Of a stretch of 64,000 bases of DNA, positions 7,981 through 16,074 are shown piece by piece. The stretch spans positions 23,929 through 87,928 of the forward strand of contig JAFODS010000042.1 in the NCBI GenBank assembly GCA_017380575.1, read 5' to 3'. Each line of letters starts with the position of its first letter. The first letter of the stretch is position 1. The notes under the pieces were generated by a model. It worked only from the letters and a program-made list of their open reading frames with translations. It was not told where the DNA came from and searched no databases. This DNA is from Clostridia bacterium. GTDB taxonomy: Bacteria; Bacillota; Clostridia; Oscillospirales; Acutalibacteraceae. The translations under genes and the position numbers were made by a program.

Positions 7981-8793
7981 TTATAAGGCCATACAAGTAT
8001 TTTCTTTCAAATATTCATAGCAATTTTTGTCTATCATCTCTATATTATTTTTAAAAAACTCCACAATAAATGGTGCCACCCAATATTGTGAATCTTTCGG
8101 AGGGATTTGACCAAACTCAAGATAATCAATATAATCCGTAGACATTATGTATAGCGGTGAACACAAAACCAATAGAAATAAAAATGTTGTTGTAATATAT
8201 TTTGCTATATATATAATATTTTTGAATTGATTTTCTATATTGTTCTCATCTAATGAACTAGCGTTAATATTATAAAATGAATATCCATTGCCATGAGTAT
8301 AATTGTTTAAGTGTTTACCGATTTCGTCGAAGCTCTTTTGCAAACCAAATTTATAAACAGACTCCTTCAGATTATCTGACATACCAATTGTTGATAAAAC
8401 TTCACTTATGTTTAAATTACTAAGGTTATTCTTACACCACTGTTCAATATTAGTTTCCATCTTGTTTGTTTTTGCGTTTTTTTGAAGTTTTACATTTGAA
8501 TCATAAACTACAAGATATAAGCAAAAGAACAAATCATCCCTGTATTTACGTAACAATGTGTAAGCATCAGCAAGACAAAAACACTTACAACATTCAATAA
8601 TATTTCCTAATGTTAATTGTGATGAAATTAAAATAGTTTGTAACGAGAAAACATAATTTTTACAAACAATATTATCGCGACCAAACACCAAAAAATTAAA
8701 ATCACCTAAAAATGATTCTAGTGATTTTAATTGTTCAATTAAAATCAACGTGTTTTTGCAGTTATTTATTATATTTTCATTTATATTTCTCAT
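7981..8793 (-). CDS. Hypothetical protein, first gene of the Hachiman operon
   Basis: A 270-residue protein I do not recognise. It is helix-rich, Cys-rich in places (CCKCFCLAD) and has hydrophobic stretches (FFCLYLVVYD; a likely membrane or buried helix around residues 190-215, IYIAKYITTTFLFLLVLCS). Conserved-looking motifs are LLRKYRDDLFF and NNYTHGNGYSFYN. It begins at ATG 8793 and ends 23 bases before hamA, behind a strong promoter, so it is co-transcribed with hamAB. It may be an accessory or regulatory part of the defence locus, or a separate defence gene; it is not one of the two known Hachiman genes. Confidence 0.6.
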   Translation of the reverse strand: MRNINENIINNCKNTLILIEQLKSLESFLGDFNFLVFGRDNIVCKNYVFSLQTILISSQLTLGNIIECCKCFCLADAYTLLRKYRDDLFFCLYLVVYDSNVKLQKNAKTNKMETNIEQWCKNNLSNLNISEVLSTIGMSDNLKESVYKFGLQKSFDEIGKHLNNYTHGNGYSFYNINASSLDENNIENQFKNIIYIAKYITTTFLFLLVLCSPLYIMSTDYIDYLEFGQIPPKDSQYWVAPFIVEFFKNNIEMIDKNCYEYLKENTCMAL

Positions 8794-8853
8794 GTTTTAG
8801 CAACCTTTCTTTAATACAAAAACAACAAGTATTCAATAGAATCTATATATCAA

Positions 8854-8882
8854 ATTATATCTTGTTTTAAACATAAAATCAA
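8854..8882 (-). promoter_or_regulatory. Sigma-A type promoter of the Hachiman operon
   Basis: On the minus strand TTGATT (8877-8882) is followed after 17 bases by a perfect TATAAT (8854-8859). It lies about 60 bases before the ATG at 8793. Confidence 0.75.
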
Positions 8883-9248
8883 CAAATTATCACACGCAAG
8901 AACACACTTAACTCATAGACTGTCAAAAGGATATATGAAAATACTTTGTCAAATATCGTCATTCTTTAATTAGACGTTTTTTAGATATTATGAAATTAAT
9001 TAGGAGAGCATAAGTATACTAACAAAAATCAATCAGAGAAGAATGCAATAACACTACAACATTCAACTTTTATGTTAGCAGAAAATGAACCCGATATGAA
9101 TTCATGTTAGCAAAACACTGAAAAATGTTAGCAAAAAGCAAAAATCCTGCTAACATTTGTTAGCAGCGACTTTCACCTTGAAGTTGTTAGTTAACTTGTT
9201 TTCTGGTCAAAAATCTGTAAATTAACCTTTCGCAGATTAAAAACAAAT
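8883..9248. other. Non-coding island end with short repeats
   Basis: No gene is visible in this AT-rich stretch between the defence-operon promoter and the tRNA-side terminator. Its notable content is the cluster of TGTTAGCA repeats at 9073-9166, listed separately. Confidence 0.6.
9073..9166. repeat. Cluster of five TGTTAGCA repeats (four direct, one inverted)
   Basis: The octamer TGTTAGCA occurs at 9073-9080, 9105-9112, 9126-9133 and 9159-9166, and inverted (TGCTAACA) at 9148-9155. The last inverted/direct pair forms TGCTAACATTTGTTAGCA. Clusters of short repeats at an element end next to a tRNA are typical of recombinase or excisionase arm-type binding sites. That role is inference. Confidence 0.6.
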
Positions 9249-9292
9249 AAAGACCGAAAAGCCTTGATAAATAAGGGTTTTTCGGTCTTTTT
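9249..9292. terminator. Bidirectional intrinsic terminator downstream of tRNA-Arg
   Basis: Arms AAAGACCGAAAA and TTTTCGGTCTTT fold with an 18-base loop region, with T runs on both strands. It directly follows the 3' end of the minus-strand tRNA gene. Confidence 0.75.
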
Positions 9293-9294
9293 AA

Positions 9295-9369
9295 TGGCAC
9301 CCCCTACCGGGATCGAACCGATATTTAGGTCTTAGGAGGACCTCGTTCTATCCATTGAACTAAGGAGGC
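9295..9369 (-). tRNA. tRNA-Arg, anticodon CCU
   Basis: A complete cloverleaf on the minus strand. The acceptor stem pairs GCCTCCT with AGGGGGT (two G-U pairs), the D arm begins TAGTTCAATGG, the anticodon stem AGGTC/GACCT encloses loop CTCCTAA giving anticodon CCU, the T arm has TTCGATC, and CCA is encoded. It lies just downstream, in the same direction, of a truncated second tRNA-Arg sharing the same anticodon loop. Confidence 0.92.
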
Positions 9370-9454
9370 ATGTGCCAATTTTATGAACTTTTTGATATTA
9401 TAATAACTTCGTAACGATCACTTTTTCCAAAAAGGTGAATGACACAACCAACAA

Positions 9455-9493
9455 TTAGGAGGCGAACGCTCTATCCATCTGAGCTACGAAGAC
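9455..9493 (-). pseudogene. 5' fragment of a second tRNA-Arg(CCU), cut at the anticodon loop
   Basis: On the minus strand GTCTTCGTAGCTCAG, a D arm and the 5' anticodon arm TTCGC lead into the loop CTCCTAA. The next five bases are TTGTT instead of the GCGAA needed to close the stem, and no variable region, T arm or matching acceptor strand follows. The match to a tRNA therefore stops exactly at the 3' edge of the anticodon loop, a sequence also present in the intact tRNA-Arg about 90 bases away. This looks like a gene split by site-specific integration. Confidence 0.75.
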
Positions 9494-9559
9494 AATTTCG
9501 ATTGAAAGTATTCTACCAAAAACCGCCTGTTCTGTCAACCATATTTGTGTGTTTGTGCA

Positions 9560-9596
9560 TTGACTTTTTGACAGTGTGATGATATACTAATATACT
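9560..9596 (+). promoter_or_regulatory. Two nested sigma-A promoters for the mre operon
   Basis: TTGACA (9568-9573), 17 bases, TATACT (9591-9596) is nearly ideal. A second set, TTGACT (9560-9565), 17 bases, TATACT (9583-9588), is offset by eight bases. Both read toward the gene at 9626. Confidence 0.75.
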
Positions 9597-9625
9597 GAAT
9601 AAAATTGTAAAGTGGGCGAATTTTT

Positions 9626-10459
9626 GTGAAAAAAATTTCAGATATTTCTTTAAAAAAATCAAATAAAAAAACTTCTAAACAGGGTTGGGACACAGCATCA
9701 AAAATCGTTTTTGCCGTTGCTGCGTTAATTCTTGTTGCAGTAATCATCTTTTTCGCCGTTCGCGGGAAAAAAGATGTGTTCGTTGACGAACAGGGTCTGA
9801 CCCATATTGTTGTTACCGATGCACACGGTGAGTTCGTTCAGGACGAATACGGTAACCTCTTTGAAAAAGTGACCAACGCAAACGGTGTTAAATCAACAAA
9901 GAGCTACATTTTCCCTGACAGAGTTGTTAACAAAAGCGGAAAGAAAATTGAAAACGCTTTCATCAAGCTCAAGCTCAGCGGAAAGTGGTCGGATTACTGC
10001 GCTAACGATTACCTCGGTATGCAGCACAACGGTGTCTGCAAGGATAACGGCAAACCGCTTTGCGAAGTAAAGGTCCGTTACGATATTATGGCTGACCCGA
10101 ACGCACTTTATGTAACAGAAAAGGGACTTGCACGCGGTTACGTTGAGAAGATTGACGGTTTCGATAACCTCAAAGAATACGAAACCGAAATCCTCGGTCT
10201 TAAGGCAAAGGCAATTTCCTACACATCAAACCACGGCGAGGGTACTTTCTACTACTACCTTGTTGAAAAAGGACTTGCTCTTTTTGAAATCAGAGCCTTC
10301 GGTTACAACGAATGCTTCACGGAGGCAGAGCTTATTGCAGAAATTGAAGATGCTTTTGAGCTCAAGGACCTCGGCGGTACAAGACCGGAAATCCCTTCAA
10401 CCGAAGCACCCACAGAAGAAACCTCTGAAGAATCAACTTCAGCTGCCTCAGCAAAATAA
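9626..10459 (+). CDS. Membrane-anchored extracytoplasmic protein of unknown function
   Basis: A 277-residue protein with a basic cytoplasmic start, one membrane helix at about residues 27-46 (KIVFAVAALILVAVIIFFAV) and an extracytoplasmic domain. The domain has Tyr/Gly-rich strands (YYYLVEKGLALFEIRAFGYNE) and ends in an acidic Ser/Thr/Glu-rich tail. The start is a GTG behind GGGCG. I recognise no family. It is the first gene behind two nested promoters and lies 18 bases before mreB, so it probably belongs to the cell-shape operon and may work at the septum or side wall. The tail suggests an exposed flexible C-terminus. Confidence 0.6.
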   Translation: MKKISDISLKKSNKKTSKQGWDTASKIVFAVAALILVAVIIFFAVRGKKDVFVDEQGLTHIVVTDAHGEFVQDEYGNLFEKVTNANGVKSTKSYIFPDRVVNKSGKKIENAFIKLKLSGKWSDYCANDYLGMQHNGVCKDNGKPLCEVKVRYDIMADPNALYVTEKGLARGYVEKIDGFDNLKEYETEILGLKAKAISYTSNHGEGTFYYYLVEKGLALFEIRAFGYNECFTEAELIAEIEDAFELKDLGGTRPEIPSTEAPTEETSEESTSAASAK

Positions 10460-10477
10460 ATTTTAGGAGAAATTGAT

Positions 10478-11464
10478 ATGTTGTTTTCACAGGACATCGG
10501 TATAGATTTAGGCACAGCCAACACTCTCGTTTTTGTCAAGGGTAAGGGTATCATCATCCGCGAGCCTTCTGTTGTTGCGGTTGACCAGAGATACACTCCC
10601 GTTCGTGTTGTTGCTGTCGGTTCACAGGCAAAGGATATGATCGGACGTACACCGGGCTCAATCGGTGCTGTCCGTCCGCTTCGCAACGGTGTTATTGCCG
10701 ACTTCGATGCAACGGCTGAAATGCTTCGTAAATTCATCCGCAGAGCTGTTACGGCTTCACCCTTCAGCAAAACAAGAGTTATGATCTGCGTTCCTTCAGG
10801 CGTTACTGAGGTTGAACGAAGAGCCGTTAACGATGCTGCAAAGAGTGCAGGTGCAAGATACGTAAGCCTTATTGAACAGCCTATGGCTGCTGCATTGGGT
10901 GCAGGCCTTCCCGTTGACGCTCCGCGCGGTTCAATGATTGTTGACATCGGCGGCGGTACGGCAGAGGTTGCTGTTGTTGCATTGGGTGACATTGTTACAT
11001 CTCGTTCTGTTAAGGTTGCAGGCGACAGCTACGACGAAGCTATCATCAATTACATAAGAAAGAAGCACGGTCTTCTTATCGGAGAAAGAACTGCGGAGGA
11101 TATCAAAATCCAGATCGGTTCGGCTTTCCCGTACGAAGGCGAAGGTGCAATGAGCGTTAAGGGACGTAACCTCGTTGACGGTCTTCCGAAGGACGTTGAA
11201 GTTACTGCAGAAGAAATCCGTAACGCTCTCAGAGGTAACATCAACCATCTTCTTGATGCTATCCGTACAACACTTGAAAACACACCGCCTGAGCTTTCAG
11301 CAGACATCATCGACGGCGGTATCACATTGACAGGCGGTGGTGCTCTTCTCCGCGGTCTTAACGAGCTTATTGAAAAGGAAATCAAAATTCCCGTTTCAAT
11401 TTCAGACAATCCCCTTGACTGCGTTGTTGAGGGTACAGGCATCTGCCTTGAAAAGCACCATTAA
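10478..11464 (+). CDS. mreB: Rod shape-determining protein MreB
   Basis: A 328-residue bacterial actin that polymerises on the inner membrane face and directs lateral wall synthesis. The actin-fold nucleotide motifs are all present: phosphate-1 DIGIDLGTANT near the start, connect/phosphate-2 VDIGGGTAEV at about residue 154, and the adenosine motif TGGGALLRG near residue 286. The length is normal. An N-terminal MLFSQ segment could be the membrane-contacting tip. TTTTAGGAGAAATTGAT gives a good ribosome binding site. It is followed by mreC, mreD and a class B penicillin-binding protein, the canonical elongasome operon. Confidence 0.97.
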   Translation: MLFSQDIGIDLGTANTLVFVKGKGIIIREPSVVAVDQRYTPVRVVAVGSQAKDMIGRTPGSIGAVRPLRNGVIADFDATAEMLRKFIRRAVTASPFSKTRVMICVPSGVTEVERRAVNDAAKSAGARYVSLIEQPMAAALGAGLPVDAPRGSMIVDIGGGTAEVAVVALGDIVTSRSVKVAGDSYDEAIINYIRKKHGLLIGERTAEDIKIQIGSAFPYEGEGAMSVKGRNLVDGLPKDVEVTAEEIRNALRGNINHLLDAIRTTLENTPPELSADIIDGGITLTGGGALLRGLNELIEKEIKIPVSISDNPLDCVVEGTGICLEKHH

Positions 11465-11498
11465 TTGAATTTTAAATTTTAACAGGAGGTGAAGCGGT

Positions 11499-12365
11499 TT
11501 GCGTAAGTTTTATCAGAGCAGTGCTTTAAAAGTTTTTATAAGCGTTATTGTTGCAATTGTTCTCGGTGCCGTTATTGCGGCTCTTTCCCACAGCAATAAC
11601 ACTCCCCTTTCTTCGGCGGCAAGCACCGTGCTTTCTCCGCTTCAGTCATTTTCTTCCTACCTGAGTTATAAATTTTCAAATTTCTACGATAATTTCAAAT
11701 CCTCAGCAACTCTTGCCGAAGAAAACAGAAATCTCAAGGAACAGATTGAAAAATATCAGGAAGAAGTCATTGATTACAATGAAACAAAAAACAAGCTTGA
11801 CACTTACGAGGACTTCCTCGGAGTTAAAGAGGAAAATCCCGACTTCATTTTTGAAAGTGCAACAATTATTTCCCGTGACTCAACCGACCTGAACGAATCA
11901 TTCTCGCTCAACAAGGGTTCTCTTGACGATATCAGCGTCAACGACCCCGTAATTTACGGTAAAAACCTTGTCGGAGTTGTTGTTTCCGTTTCTCCTGCAA
12001 CGTGCACCGTTAAAACAATCGCTAACCCCGATGTAAATATCAGTATTTACGAATCGTACACGGGTGAGGTCGGATATTCAACAGGTACCGGTGACAGCAA
12101 GGACAAGGTTTACGCTAAAATTCCCGGTCTTAAAAAGGATACCGCAATTTCTCCGAACGGTATTGTCTGCACAACAGGCAGCGGCGGTATTTACCCGAAG
12201 GATCTTATTGTCGGAACAATCGTTTCCATCGAAAATTCATCGGACGGAATTTCAACTCACGCGGCTGTCCGTTCGGCTCTTGACATTTCCGCACTTACGG
12301 AAGTTTTTGTTATCAAGGAATTTGACGGTCAGGGTGTTGTTACGGTCGACCCCGAGGCTGAATAA
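11499..12365 (+). CDS. mreC: Rod shape-determining protein MreC
   Basis: A 288-residue single-pass membrane protein linking MreB to wall synthases. The membrane helix is at about residues 10-29 (VFISVIVAIVLGAVIAALS), followed by a coiled coil at about 65-105 (AEENRNLKEQIEKYQEEV) and the twin beta-barrel domain (NPVIYGKNLVGVVVSV-type strands). The start is TTG 11499 behind a strong AGGAGGTG; no better ATG is available. It lies between mreB and mreD in the same direction, as in most rod-shaped Firmicutes. Confidence 0.95.
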   Translation: MRKFYQSSALKVFISVIVAIVLGAVIAALSHSNNTPLSSAASTVLSPLQSFSSYLSYKFSNFYDNFKSSATLAEENRNLKEQIEKYQEEVIDYNETKNKLDTYEDFLGVKEENPDFIFESATIISRDSTDLNESFSLNKGSLDDISVNDPVIYGKNLVGVVVSVSPATCTVKTIANPDVNISIYESYTGEVGYSTGTGDSKDKVYAKIPGLKKDTAISPNGIVCTTGSGGIYPKDLIVGTIVSIENSSDGISTHAAVRSALDISALTEVFVIKEFDGQGVVTVDPEAE

Positions 12366-12392
12366 AAAAAGAAAGGAAGAATTTCGGCTGCT

Positions 12393-12914
12393 ATGGAATA
12401 TATCGACAAAATCGGTGGAACAAAAACAGTAGTACGCCGTTTGATTCTTGCGGTGTTGCTTGTTGCCACCTTCACCTTTCAGAACACGGGCGGACTTTTC
12501 CCCGAGCCTTTTGGGATAAAGGCGATAATCCTTATCCCTGCAACAATCTGCATTTCGATGTTTGAACGCGAATTTGCAGGAATTTTTTACGGACTTGCCG
12601 CAGGAGCAATGCTTGACGCTTTCAGCGCACAGTCGATGATTCTCAATTCCCTGTTTTTCACCTGCATCGGTTTTCTTTCCGGTGCGTTGATAACATATCT
12701 TATGAGAAACAACCTTCTTTGCGCAACAATTTTTGTTTCCGCTTCGTCTTTTGTATATACGGCATTGGTTTACTTCATTTACTACGCTTTCAACGGCACA
12801 GACTCCCCCGTTTATACATATTTCAGATATTTTTTCCCGTCGATGATTTACACAATTCTTCTTACACCGCTTTATTACGTCCTTGTAAGAGAAATTTCAA
12901 AAAAATTCAAGTAA
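12393..12914 (+). CDS. mreD: Rod shape-determining protein MreD
   Basis: A 173-residue integral membrane protein with about five helices, fitting MreD (PF04093) in size and topology. The recognisable part is the N-terminal helix with FTFQNTGGLFP and the following LIPATICISMFEREFAGIFYG. Sequence conservation in this family is low, so position between mreC and the PBP2 gene carries much of the weight. GAAAGGAAG lies somewhat far upstream of the ATG. Confidence 0.9.
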   Translation: MEYIDKIGGTKTVVRRLILAVLLVATFTFQNTGGLFPEPFGIKAIILIPATICISMFEREFAGIFYGLAAGAMLDAFSAQSMILNSLFFTCIGFLSGALITYLMRNNLLCATIFVSASSFVYTALVYFIYYAFNGTDSPVYTYFRYFFPSMIYTILLTPLYYVLVREISKKFK

Positions 12915-12929
12915 AAAGGAGTTGAAAAT

Positions 12930-15017
12930 ATGAGATTGGCTCATGAAGAGAAAAAAGGCAGATACATTGCCCTTATAACAATCTTCGTATGCCTTTTTCT
13001 TGTTTTCGGCATCCGACTTATCAACATTCAGGTTGTAAACGGTGATAAGTATGCAACAAAGGTCGCTTCGTCATACTCCACTTCTGTTGTAAAGGCGGCA
13101 AGAGGACAGATTCTTGACCGTAACGGTGTTGTCCTTGTCGGTAACCGTCAGGGTAACGACATAATTTTTGATGCTTCTTCCTTCCCTTCCTTCAGCGAAC
13201 AGGAAAAGCGTAATGAAATTATTCTTTCTCTTATAAATCTTTTTGAAAAAAAGGGTGAACCGTGGATAAACGAGCTTCCGATCACTCTTGACTCAAGCGG
13301 AAATTATCAGTTTATTGAGGACAGAGAAAAGGATATTGCAAAGCTCAAGTCACGCGATATGCTTCACCTTAACAAATACGCAACTGCAGACGACTGCATG
13401 AGCGAAATTATTGAAAGATATTCTCTTGCAGACTATCAGAAGCAGGATATTCTTAAAATTGCTTCAGTCTGCATCAATATGAAATCCAACGTTTTCAATA
13501 CTGCTAATCCTTATATCTTTGCACAGGATGTCAGCGACGAGCTTGTTTCTGTTATTAAGGAAAACAGCACTACTTACCGCGGTGTTGATGTTCAGATTTC
13601 CACTTACCGCGAATACGTTGACGGTACAATTGCTCCGCACATCCTCGGTGTTACGGGTGCTATTGATGCCGAAGAATATGCCGTTCTTAAGGAAAAAGGC
13701 TATGCGATGGACGATATCGTCGGCAAAAGCGGCATTGAGAAGGTATTTGAGGAAAATCTCAAGGGTAAAAACGGTGTAAAAACAGTTAAAACAAATTCTG
13801 ACGGCACTCAGGAAACAATCATTGACGGACTCAAGAACGGTGACAACATCGTTCTCACAATCGATGCAAAACTGCAGAAGGTTGCACAGGATGCACTTAA
13901 AAGAGTCTGCGATTCCGTCAGTACGGCCAATGCAGGCGGCGGTGCAGTTGTTGTTATGGACTGCAACACGGGTGAAATTCTTGCCCTTGCCTCCTACCCT
14001 ACTTACGACCTTTCAACTTATTTTGAAGATTATTCTTCACTTGCTAAAAATAAAAACGTTCCGCTTTACAACCGTGCAACGTTAAGCACATATGCCCCCG
14101 GTTCAACAGCCAAGGTTTCAACGGCTATTGCCTGCCTTGAAGAAGGAATTTCAGACGCTTCTTCAACAAAATACTGTGCATATAACTATCCTTTCCTCGG
14201 GCACACTTTCGTTTGTCAGATTAACCACGCAAACCGTACAATTAACGTAAAGACCGCACTTCAGGACTCCTGTAACTCATATTTTTACTATTACGGCGGT
14301 GAAATGCTCGGAATTGATAAGATGAATATGTACCGCGAAATGCTCGGTCTCGGTCAGCCGACAGGTATCGAGATCAGCGAAAACACAGGTGTTCTTGACT
14401 CTCCGAGTTACCGAACATCAATCAATCAGACATGGATGCCCGGTTTCTCTCTTCAGTCCGCAATCGGACAGGCAGGTAACCTTTTCACTCCGCTTCAGCT
14501 TTGTAACTACACAGCTACAATTGCAAACGGCGGCACTCGCTACGAAGCTCACCTTGTGAAATCCGTTCTTTCTTCGGATAATTCCGTTTCCGTGCTTGAA
14601 AAACAGCCGAAGGTTGTCTGCAACACAGGTTTTTCGGAAAATAACGTTAAAACTGTTCATCAGGGTATGCGACTTGTTGTAACAAACGGATCATGTCAGA
14701 ACAACTTCGGTAAGCTCGATGTTGCCGTAGCTTGTAAGACAGGTACTTCACAGGTTGAAAAGAACATCAACGGAAGCAAAAAGGTTTACACAAACGGCTT
14801 TAATATTTCTTTTGCACCGTACGATAATCCTGAGCTTTCGGTTGCTGTTGCAATTGAAGGTGCGCGTTCGGGTAGCAGCTGTGCTCCCGTAGGCTGTGAT
14901 GTTTATAATTATTATTTCGGAAACAATGCTTCAGACGATTCAACCGACATTCCGGAAGATGAAACCGAAGAAGATATTTATTCAGAGGGTCCGGTAGATT
15001 CAAATTTGTTGTTTTAA
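12930..15017 (+). CDS. Penicillin-binding protein 2 (class B transpeptidase, MrdA/PbpA-like)
   Basis: A 695-residue elongasome transpeptidase that cross-links peptidoglycan. After a short cytoplasmic tail there is one membrane helix at about residues 11-30. The PBP dimerisation domain follows (RGQILDRNGVVL near residue 58), then the transpeptidase domain with the active-site SxxK as STAK near residue 394, SCN (SxN motif) near 448 and KTGTS near residue 602. The C-terminus is an acidic tail (DETEEDIYSEGP). AAAAGGAGT precedes the ATG. It is last in the mre operon; no rodA follows in this window. Confidence 0.94.
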   Translation: MRLAHEEKKGRYIALITIFVCLFLVFGIRLINIQVVNGDKYATKVASSYSTSVVKAARGQILDRNGVVLVGNRQGNDIIFDASSFPSFSEQEKRNEIILSLINLFEKKGEPWINELPITLDSSGNYQFIEDREKDIAKLKSRDMLHLNKYATADDCMSEIIERYSLADYQKQDILKIASVCINMKSNVFNTANPYIFAQDVSDELVSVIKENSTTYRGVDVQISTYREYVDGTIAPHILGVTGAIDAEEYAVLKEKGYAMDDIVGKSGIEKVFEENLKGKNGVKTVKTNSDGTQETIIDGLKNGDNIVLTIDAKLQKVAQDALKRVCDSVSTANAGGGAVVVMDCNTGEILALASYPTYDLSTYFEDYSSLAKNKNVPLYNRATLSTYAPGSTAKVSTAIACLEEGISDASSTKYCAYNYPFLGHTFVCQINHANRTINVKTALQDSCNSYFYYYGGEMLGIDKMNMYREMLGLGQPTGIEISENTGVLDSPSYRTSINQTWMPGFSLQSAIGQAGNLFTPLQLCNYTATIANGGTRYEAHLVKSVLSSDNSVSVLEKQPKVVCNTGFSENNVKTVHQGMRLVVTNGSCQNNFGKLDVAVACKTGTSQVEKNINGSKKVYTNGFNISFAPYDNPELSVAVAIEGARSGSSCAPVGCDVYNYYFGNNASDDSTDIPEDETEEDIYSEGPVDSNLLF

Positions 15018-15047
15018 AAATTAGGCGTACAGTGTCGACTGTCGCCA

Positions 15048-15327
15048 ACTTAGGGAAGCAGTATAAATCCGAACTCGCCCAAAAGCCGTTCTTTTGGAGG
15101 CTTTCTGACGTTTCGGGTTTGAAAGGCGTCAGCCTTCCTGCACTCTCAACCACCGAAAATCCAATAAAAATCTTCACCTTTTGGGTCCCAGATTTTTTAC
15201 GAGGGAGATTTTCGGTATACCAAGGCACAAAACACAGCAAATCCTCACGGATTTGCGAGTATTTTAACGAAGGGATAACGGAAATCCACCCGTAAAAAAC
15301 GGGTTCGGGTTTGTACTGTTTCCCTAA
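15048..15327. repeat. Folded 280-bp element with imperfect terminal inverted repeats
   Basis: The ends TTAGGGAAGCAGTATAAATC and, inverted, TTAGGGAAACAGTACAAACC match with few differences. Between them are four good hairpins: CTGACG/CGTCAG with GGCT/AGCC (about 15101-15135), ACCGAAAATC/GATTTTCGGT (about 15150-15214, perfect 10 bp), GCAAATCC/GGATTTGC with a TCAC loop (about 15238-15257) and ACCCGT/ACGGGT (about 15288-15304). Frames crossing it (87 residues plus, 146 minus) have no ribosome binding site and run through the inverted repeats, so I treat it as non-coding: a MITE-like element or structured RNA. Confidence 0.6.
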
Positions 15328-15339
15328 GAGGTATAAACT

Positions 15340-16062
15340 ATGGCTAAGAAGATAATTTTTGCTTCAGGTAAAGGCGGTGTGGGTAAATCTTCGCTCACTG
15401 CCGGTGTTGCTGTTGCCCTTTGCGAAATGGGTATGAACACACTTGTTATTGATTTTGATATCGGTATGGGTTGCCTTGACCTTATTCTTGCGGCTGACGA
15501 TACGGGTATTTTCAACTGGGGCGACGTTATTAACGGACACTGTGAGCCGTCGGTTGCTCTGCGTTCAACAATCGGCCCGAAGCTTCTTGTTGCTCCGCCT
15601 GAATTTGATGAAAGCTTTACGGAAGATTCCGTGAAGGAAATGATTAAAAAATACGATAGCGAATTTGACTATATTCTTTTTGACGCTCCTGCAGGTGTAC
15701 GCGGAGGCTTCCTTCTTGCCGCAGCCTGTGCTGACGAGGGTATCATCGTTTCAACTCCTGACGAGGTTTGTGTCCGCGTCGGTCTTTATGCGGGCGATAT
15801 GCTCTTTTCAAAGGGTATAGAGAATGTACGTCTTATCATAAACCGATTCAATAAACGCCTTACATCGCAGGGACATTACCTTAACATTGACGAAGTTATC
15901 GATGCAACCGTACTTCAGCTTTTAGGTGTTGTGCCTGAGGACAAAAAGCTTTCCTTCTGCTCCGTTACGGGTATGCAGAACCTTGAAAATTCAAAGGCAA
16001 AGTCAGCATTTTTAAGAATTGCAAAGCGACTTGAGGGAATACAGACAAATCTTGTTATATAA
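15340..16062 (+). CDS. MinD/ParA-like P-loop ATPase
   Basis: A 240-residue deviant-Walker ATPase: KGGVGKSSLTAG near residue 11, DFDIGMGCLDL (switch I region) and DAPAG near residue 117. It resembles MinD, which positions the division site by membrane cycling. No minC or minE is adjacent, and it is slightly shorter than typical MinD. The C-terminus (FLRIAKRLEGIQTNLVI) could form a short amphipathic helix but is not the classic membrane-targeting sequence. AAGAGGTATAAACT precedes the ATG and abuts the folded element upstream, which may contain its promoter. It is followed 12 bases later by mnmE. Confidence 0.85.
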   Translation: MAKKIIFASGKGGVGKSSLTAGVAVALCEMGMNTLVIDFDIGMGCLDLILAADDTGIFNWGDVINGHCEPSVALRSTIGPKLLVAPPEFDESFTEDSVKEMIKKYDSEFDYILFDAPAGVRGGFLLAAACADEGIIVSTPDEVCVRVGLYAGDMLFSKGIENVRLIINRFNKRLTSQGHYLNIDEVIDATVLQLLGVVPEDKKLSFCSVTGMQNLENSKAKSAFLRIAKRLEGIQTNLVI

Positions 16063-16074
16063 AGGATTTTTCTT

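Noticed and set aside
14800-15295. Open frames of 146 residues (minus) and 87 residues (plus) across the PBP2 end and the folded element
   Set aside because: They run through terminal inverted repeats and stems, have no ribosome binding site, and the minus frame lies largely antisense to PBP2.
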